From contig NC_063021.1 of assembly GCF_020509005.1 (NCBI RefSeq), positions 2,108,001 through 2,172,000 on the forward strand: a DNA stretch of 64,000 nt, read 5' to 3'. The notes under the pieces were generated by a model. That model saw nothing but the letters and a program-made list of their open reading frames with translations, was not told the origin of the DNA and did no database searches. The stretch comes from Fulvia fulva. Its lineage: Eukaryota; Ascomycota; Dothideomycetes; Mycosphaerellales; Mycosphaerellaceae. Below, in pieces: positions 57,964-64,000 of the stretch (within the stretch, counting starts at the first letter, position 1; every line of letters starts with the position of its first letter). The translations under genes and the position numbers were made by a program.

Positions 57964-58147
57964 TATAAGGGCGCGCGTACTATAGGGTCCAAATAAGAGA
58001 GTTGTTATTCTACGAAGCTACGAAAGAGGAGCGCGAGGCGCGGCGAAGTTATAAAGTAAAGCTAAGCCGCGCTAACCCGATACGGAAGGTCCGCAGTTTA
58101 CCCGGGCCGACGTAGCTATAGTAAGGGGTCGCGGGCTACCCGTAATA
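57964..58147 (-). repeat. 5' LTR of Gypsy copy C
   Basis: An inverted 184-base LTR, TATAAGGGCGCG to CCCGTAATA, followed by the CTACT duplication. Confidence 0.85.
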
Positions 58148-58365
58148 CTACTATATAAGAACTACCGGATAGATATAGATACCTTTATAGTACTACTTAA
58201 AGCCCTATCCAATACGGCTTATAATTAACGCGATTACTTACTATAGCGGAGTAGCTAATCTACTTCCTTATAATTATTAGATAAGTATAGGGTTATCGAT
58301 AGATATAGCTATACTTCTACTAGTCTAAGGGAATAGTTAGTAAATCCTTCTACGTAGTCCTTACT
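58148..58365. other. RIP-mutated flank right of copy C
   Basis: It was once contiguous with 33418-33651 across copy C's insertion point. The origin is not recognised. Confidence 0.4.
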
Positions 58366-61300
58366 AGATAGATAGAAAGATTTGTTATTCCCCTATTCTA
58401 GGACCCTATTCGGCCTATATAGGTATATATCTATTGTTATATACAAAGGGAAACCCGAATAGGTGAAATTCCTTCCCGCCCCCGACCTCTCCTTATCTAG
58501 ATTAGCTTTCTCTCTAAACGTACGTAATCTATATTACTACCCCGTTAGCCCCCGCTCCTAGCCGGTCTCGTCGCGCTACGCCGTATTCTCTCTTCCTATA
58601 CTACTCCTACTAGACGGTACTATTCTAGCTAGCCCTTCTCTAGTATCTAGTTCGTAATACGCTATAGGTCCTTAACGTTATTAAGAAGTGCCCTAATCGT
58701 CCGGTTCCTCGCCTTTACTATCTACTCCCCCCTTCCTAGCGACCACCTCGGATAGACGAGGAGTACGTGCCGTACGTTCTAGGAGCGATAGCTATAGGGG
58801 TAGCTAGTATTTGTGTATCCTAGAACCTTCCTCTATAATAGGTACCCCTAGAGGCCGATGTGTCCGCTTTGTAGTTAGGTTACTATACTACTCTATACCC
58901 TCGTAAGACGGTAGTAGATAAGCTTCGGGGGGTGCTTAACCGCGGATTTCGTAGCTAACTATTCCTTAGGTTGTCCCGCTAGCTAAGGGCGTCTACTATA
59001 CCCTATAACCTAGTTGTTCTACCTCTCTTTCTATAGTTACTTTATAAACGATTTCTTACCTTCCTATTATATTACTAGCTATTCGTCCCTTACCCGGTAG
59101 TTCGGCTCGTTTCCGGGTCGAATGCCCTTATACGCTAGTACTAATTCGCGGGCCCTTACGACTATACTAGCGATGACCTTCTATACTAGGTACTATGCCG
59201 ACTTGCCTAGGTAGGAGGTCCGTAGTCCCTAGATATATAGGTCGATCGGCGGTATAGCGGTCTCGTACTTAAGTATCCTCGTTAGTATCGACTTATAGAC
59301 CCCGGTGACCTTCCTTAGGCATTAGTTTTCGATCTTCGCTAGCGGCGCGACGAGTCCCTTCGATAGGTAGGCCCTCTCGCCTAAGGACTATACTTAGCTA
59401 CTATAGGTAAGGACTGGCCGTATAATAGCCGTATATAGAAGTCGTAACTACCGGAAGTCCGCCCCCTATATAGACGTAGTGAGTCTCTAGTATAATGCTA
59501 TATTCTGTTTAGCTTTCCGTAATATTACCTATACGTACTTCCTCTACCGTAGCGCCGGGTCTACCTATAGTCTAAGGATCCTAAGCTAATTTGCCGGGTT
59601 AGTCGTATACCCCTATATCTAGATAGAAGCTTATATATTATAGAACCGTAGCCGGCGCGTAAAGTGTATTAGATTGTACTTTTCTAGGGCAAACCGAGCC
59701 CCGTACCTCCTAGCCTAGTCCTCGTAGACCTTATACTTCTCTTCTAGTAGCCTATAGTTCTCCTTAGTCGAGGAAGACTACGCTAGGATGTTCGTATCGT
59801 CTACGAAGCCGCTCGTAGCGCTATTCTAGGATTCTAGGGCTAGGAGTAGCGTCGCTATAAAGAAGAGGAATAGGATAGGTAATAGCGTTAAGCCTTACGG
59901 GATTCTAGTATAGACTACTTAAAATAGGCTTTTATACTAATCGACTAGGATCGACGTACTACGGTTTTAGAGGTAGGACCGTACGAAGTTAATAAGCTAC
60001 TTAGGGAGTCCTTTCGACCTTAGGATATAGAGTAGCCGCGGGTATAACACGTAGTCGAAGGCTCCCGATATGTCTAGGCTAGGTAAGGAAGCCACCTTGT
60101 TCCTATTCTTATACTAGATAGCCTTTACCTAAGAGGTAATAAGTTCTATCGCGGATAGCGTCGATCGCTATAGGCACGTACCTATCTAGGTGTCCGGGAG
60201 TAGAGAGTACTCCTCTACCGCCTCGGAGAGTCTCGTTATAACTAGCTTCTTAAGCGCCTTTCTAAGAGTATTAAGGAGCGTAATTAGGCGGTACGACTTT
60301 ACCTACGTATAGTCTTCCTTTTACTACTTATATAGGACTACTATCGTCGATTGTTTAAATGCCGTTAGGTAGTATCCGGTCTATAGGTAGGCGTTAAAGA
60401 TCGCTACGACTACTAGGGCTAGTTGATCTCTACACTTCTTTAGTAGTTCGTTTAGGATCCTATCCGGCCCCGGGGCTTTCTTCGCCGGTAACTTCCTAAG
60501 TATAGCGGCAACATCTCCCTTAGACACATTCTATTAGACCGCTATACTAGGGGCTAGGGGAGTAGAGCTGTTTATGTCGCTTAGATTAGCCTCGACTAGG
60601 GGCGGGAAGAACTTACTAGCTAGTAGACGCGCCTTAGCCTCGGGGTCGCTAACCGGGCTACTAGGCGATTGTAGCGCTAGGATAGAGAAGGAGGGGCCCT
60701 ATATAGGGTCCTGTCGGGCCCATTTCGCTAGCTTCTATATCCTCGCTAGCTTGTTAGCGATTTCTTCTATTATAGCTCTCTAGCCGACTACTTTCTCCCT
60801 CCGTAATATAGCTTTCTTCTATTAGTATACCTCCCTATAATTATTCTAGGCCTCCTCGCTATAGCTACTCGTCTATACCCGGCGCGCTCTCCTTACTTCT
60901 CTTACTACCGTAGTATACTCCGGCGTCTAGTATAGTTTAGACTATATCGTTAGTTAGGTAAGCGGAACGTAAAGTAAGGTCGCTTTTCTTATTTCGTCTA
61001 TTAGCCCTTAGTCTACCTCGTTTATCTCGTCTTTACTATTGTATTACTACTACGTAATCTAGACTAGCCTCTTAGAGTCGTCGAGGTATACCTAGATATT
61101 AGCCTAGTAGGCCTTCCTCTAGTTTAGCTTAGGGGTTCTTACTAGTATATATTATATCTATATCGTAATAGAGGTCCTGACTAGTATATAGTCTAACGAC
61201 GCCTCGAGTCTATGTTTGATCCTATAGTAGGTTACTATATAGTAGTAGCTATCTAAGATCTAGGAGAGGTCGATCGTACCTTAGAGTCCCCTCCTCTTCT

Positions 61301-63547
61301 AGGTACCTAGGTCCTTCGGGTATTAAGGGCAATTACGTTACTCGCTATTAAGTCGATTACTTTATCGGCTATAGGGTACGGCTATATAAGGCTTTCCTAG
61401 GAAGGGTAGTATATATTAAAGTCTCCTACTACGATATAGTACCCTTGTCTCTTAAGCGTACTGTCTTAGTGTCTATAGACCCTAAGGTCGTGACTAGACC
61501 TCGAGGCTAGCGGTTATATATATACGTTATATATCTAAGTACTACCTAAGTAGAGGGAGGTAATGTCTCTCCCGCCTTCTTCGTCTATATAGTACACTCC
61601 CTCCTAGTCGGATTCTAGTATATCCTTACTAATATAGAAGTACGTACGGGGTCTACCCTCGCTTCGTAGGCATTTCGTATAGCCTAGTAACTTATAGGTC
61701 GTTAGTCTCTTATAGTACGGGTTAATCTATAGCTCCTATATTACTAGGACGTAGTAGACATACGGGTCCGCCTCGTATAGGAAATAGTTCTATACTATAA
61801 CCTTACTATAGTTAAACTTATACTAGATAACGCTAACCGTATCGAGGCTAGTTATCGTTATTAACAATCATTTCCTCTATAATGTCCTATATCCTACTAC
61901 CCTATACGTCCTAGTCTACGCCTATCGGCTATATACTAAAGGGGAGCCGGGCCTAGTTAGATTCCCTCGCCGTAGCTAGTAGAGTACGTAGCCTCCCGTA
62001 CGCCCTAGGTTACGTATCCTTTATATTATTCCCGGCTCTAGAGCGCTTATACCCGACCGCCGCTAGCTAGTTCTAGTATAGACTAGCCTTACGGTCGCCG
62101 TAGAATCTTAGGGCGACGGTTCTGTTTATAATTGCCTTATTTTTCGCCAGTTTCCGCTATAGGTATTCCACGCTATACGATAGGTAGTACCCCGGACAGT
62201 TCGCGTACTGCCTCGTAGCTAATATATAGTCCCTAGATATATAGTCTCCTATATAGTTAGAGTAGGCCTACTTATTTATATACGTATAGGTTAGGTGTCT
62301 ATACTGTTAGTATTTGAAGTATTAGAGGACATAAAAGGATAAGGAGTACTTTTCGACTATCTTAAGGCTATATTACTAGACTAGGCCTTGTTCTATCGCT
62401 AGATCCGCCGCTTTCGCGTCTTATAGCTATACTATTAGCGCCGAGGCCTTCTTACCTTCTAGCTATTTCCTATAGAGCCAAGTCGCCTTCTAGATTAGAG
62501 AATTAAGAGTGACCGGGTTGTCCTCTTAGAGATTACGTAGGTGACCTTAGTTAGTTAGGTCGAACTCTTTAGGCATGTCGTAGACTAGGATCGTAAATTG
62601 CTTTATTAAGACCTTCGCTAATACCGTAACCTTAGATACCTACTAAAGCTATACCTCTAGGTGCCTCCTAGTAGTAGTAGAGCTAGTATAGATCTATAGA
62701 GTACTGTTAGACTATTAGTTCACTACGACTACCCCTAGTTAATTAATTCGCTAGGCGAGCTCCTTATTCGATAGCTTCGTAACTTCGGCCTAGTCTTCCT
62801 TTACTATAATACGGATCGTAACTAGATCGTATATTAGGCGGGGGCCTAGTATCGCTACCGCGACCGATACCTAGCTATAGAGGTATTGATTCCGGGTAGC
62901 CTTATTAATCGCCTAAGACATCGTCCTTATTTCTTATTGCCCTTAGTAATACGATAGTACTAGCGCCGTACGTAGCTAAGTAATTATTACCTAGAGAGAC
63001 CGGTATAGGAGATAATCGTTAGTTTCTATTAAATAGGTACAGGTAGATAGTAGCAGAGTAGAGTAAGAGATCAATCTTTAACTAACTAATAGCACGAGTA
63101 TATAGCAATATATTAGGAACTAATGTGTTAATTGTGTTAGATATCTATCTAAGCTTAAGGGGAGAGAAGGTATCTCCCTATAAGCTAAGTCATCGTAGAT
63201 GCCTTAGGCTACTAGATTACTTCCTAATTGTTGACTCCCTTTAAGATGCTACATCTTAACAGTTTCTATACTTTTTACGTCCTCTATAAGTTGCTACTAG
63301 TTATCTTAGGGGAGTATCGCCTATAGAGCCGTAGGCGTCGGTAGTACTATAGCCTAGGCCACTATTACCTAGGAGTTGCCTATATAGCTAGGCACCTCCG
63401 CGGCGTTTAGAGCTAAAGAAATAGGGTAAAGAGAACTTTAAGCTATCTAGATTAAATAAGGTAGAACTCCCTTAACTCTAGGGGCAGTAGCCTACTTTAT
63501 AGATTATTAGAATAGCCTTAATAAGGGCTTTCGAATATGTCGTATTT
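58366..63547 (-). mobile_element. Full-length LINE copy, RIP-mutated, carrying a solo LTR
   Basis: It matches the LINE at 27579-32516 from the ATCT-type 3' tail (TAGATAGATAG) to the shared 5' end (CGAATATGTCGTATTT). Without the solo LTR and its duplication it is about 4.94 kb, the same as the other full copy (4,938 bases to the shared 5' end). Endonuclease and reverse transcriptase regions are recognisable but interrupted. I could not find a clear target-site duplication. Confidence 0.8.
63027..63261 (-). repeat. Solo LTR inside the LINE
   Basis: These 235 bases interrupt the LINE 5' region and are flanked by GTTTC at 63022-63026 and 63262-63266. On the minus strand it starts TGTTAAGATG; its other end reads TATT on the plus strand, as if a TG was changed. 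The start resembles Copia LTRs I recall from ascomycetes. It keeps more CA and TG than the surrounding LINE. Confidence 0.7.
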
Positions 63548-63658
63548 AGTAATAGCGCGGTTCGTATTCACTCGAGGTTATTAGAATAGTTATCTAGTAA
63601 CTAGAGACTACGTAATAAGGAGGAGTTATTTAATCTTTATTACTCTTTACTACGTAAT
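63548..63658. other. Short spacer between two LINEs
   Basis: RIP-mutated DNA of unknown origin. ACTACGTAATA occurs twice, at 63607-63617 and 63649-63659, the second abutting the next LINE. Confidence 0.4.
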
Positions 63659-64000
63659 AGATAGATAGATTTGTCATTCCCCTATTCTAGGACCCTATCC
63701 GGCCTATATAGGTATATATCTATTGTTATGTACAAAGGGAAACCCGAATAGGTGAAAACCCTTCCCGCCGCCGACTACTCCTTATCTAGTTTAGCTTTCC
63801 CTCTAAACGTACGTAGTCTATGTCACTACCCCGTTAGCCCCCGCTCCTAGCCGGTCTCGTCGCGCTACGTCGTGTCCTCTCTTCCTATACTGCTCCTACT
63901 AGGCGGTACTGTTCTAGCTAGCCCTTCTCTAGTATCTAGTTCGTAATACGCCGTAGGTCCTTAGCGTTATTAAGAAGTGCCCCAATCGTCCGGTTCCTCG
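63659..64000 (-). mobile_element. 3' end of another LINE copy (runs off window)
   Basis: It starts with AGATAGATAGATTTG, the same tail as the other copies, and matches their 3' UTR and ORF2 end up to the window edge. It is mostly RIP-mutated. Confidence 0.8.

Larger units (their letters stand above)
33652..58147 (-). mobile_element. Gypsy copy C, 24 kb apart by nested insertions
   Basis: Two inverted 184-base LTRs (33652-33835 and 57964-58147) of the same family as copies A and B are flanked by identical CTACT at 33647-33651 and 58148-58152, so they are the ends of one minus-strand element. Its own sequence survives as 33652-about 33946 (3' end, with the inverse of the polypurine tract), about 48785-51206 (protease side and gag) and 57498-57963 (start of gag). 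The part matching intact bases of about 40,385-43,900 (reverse transcriptase to integrase) is gone. The rest is younger insertions. It is RIP-mutated and also differs from B beyond RIP (for example 'GREDNDNNDNSLK'), so it is a sister lineage. Confidence 0.85.

Noticed and set aside
19014..64000. The repeat block as a centromere or telomere-adjacent region
   Set aside because: No telomere repeat arrays are present, and RIP-mutated transposon nests also occur along arms; the sequence alone gives no support.

Overview
This window is nuclear DNA of a filamentous ascomycete (Pezizomycotina; a Dothideomycete is my guess, not shown). The signs are spliced genes with short introns of about 50-180 bases, a Zn2Cys6 regulator, a fungal L-rhamnose catabolic enzyme, small 'ELPAELRNRIYE'-type proteins, and a large transposon block in which nearly every CA has become TA and every TG has become TA. 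That is the mark of repeat-induced point mutation (RIP). It splits near base 19,000 into a gene-bearing left part and a 45-kb nest of retrotransposons.

Left part (1-19,013). The far left holds decay: a RIP-mutated pogo-type transposase fragment (1-280), a broken 5' piece of an acyl-CoA dehydrogenase gene (about 505-845), and an exo-beta-1,3-glucanase (GH5) pseudogene (952-2096). A 1.19-kb pogo-type DNA transposon sits exactly at the end of the GH5 gene (2096-3284, 66-base inverted repeats, TA duplication) and has lost its catalytic core. A damaged secreted-protein gene follows (3713-4711, minus). The well-preserved centre is a divergent pair: a Zn2Cys6 transcription factor (5368-8153, minus, four exons) and L-rhamnonate dehydratase (8582-9936, plus, two exons). 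Together they suggest a locus for breaking down L-rhamnose from pectin and its possible regulator. Further right are a small conserved cysteine-containing protein (11754-11996) and three related genes with an F-box-like/2EXR-type motif. Only the middle one (15214-16276) is open; the outer two carry in-frame stops that C-to-T changes would explain.

Right part (19,014-64,000). Target-site duplications resolve the nest. Gypsy copy A (19014-33412, plus, RIP-mutated) is split by a young, unmutated chimeric LINE (25229-27409) and by a full-length RIP-mutated LINE (27579-32553). Gypsy copy C (LTRs at 33652 and 57964, minus, duplication CTACT) contains a LINE fragment, a second Gypsy family (D), the intact Gypsy element B and a third LTR element, E (51207-57497). 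Beyond C lies another LINE (58366-63547) carrying a solo LTR, and then the 3' end of one more LINE at the window edge.

Element B (36987-44208) is the highlight. It is an apparently complete chromovirus with 184-base LTRs differing at one site, a perfect TATTC duplication, open gag and pol frames, all the catalytic residues I looked for except an altered protease triad, and a C-terminal chromodomain. It also has a textbook -1 frameshift signal and a sequence arrangement that suggests self-primed reverse transcription. A, B and C belong to the same or closely related families, so A minus B reads as a RIP experiment: without its insertions A is 7,216 bases against 7,222 for B. The order of events is old insertions, RIP, then fresh insertion of B and the chimeric LINE into already mutated DNA.
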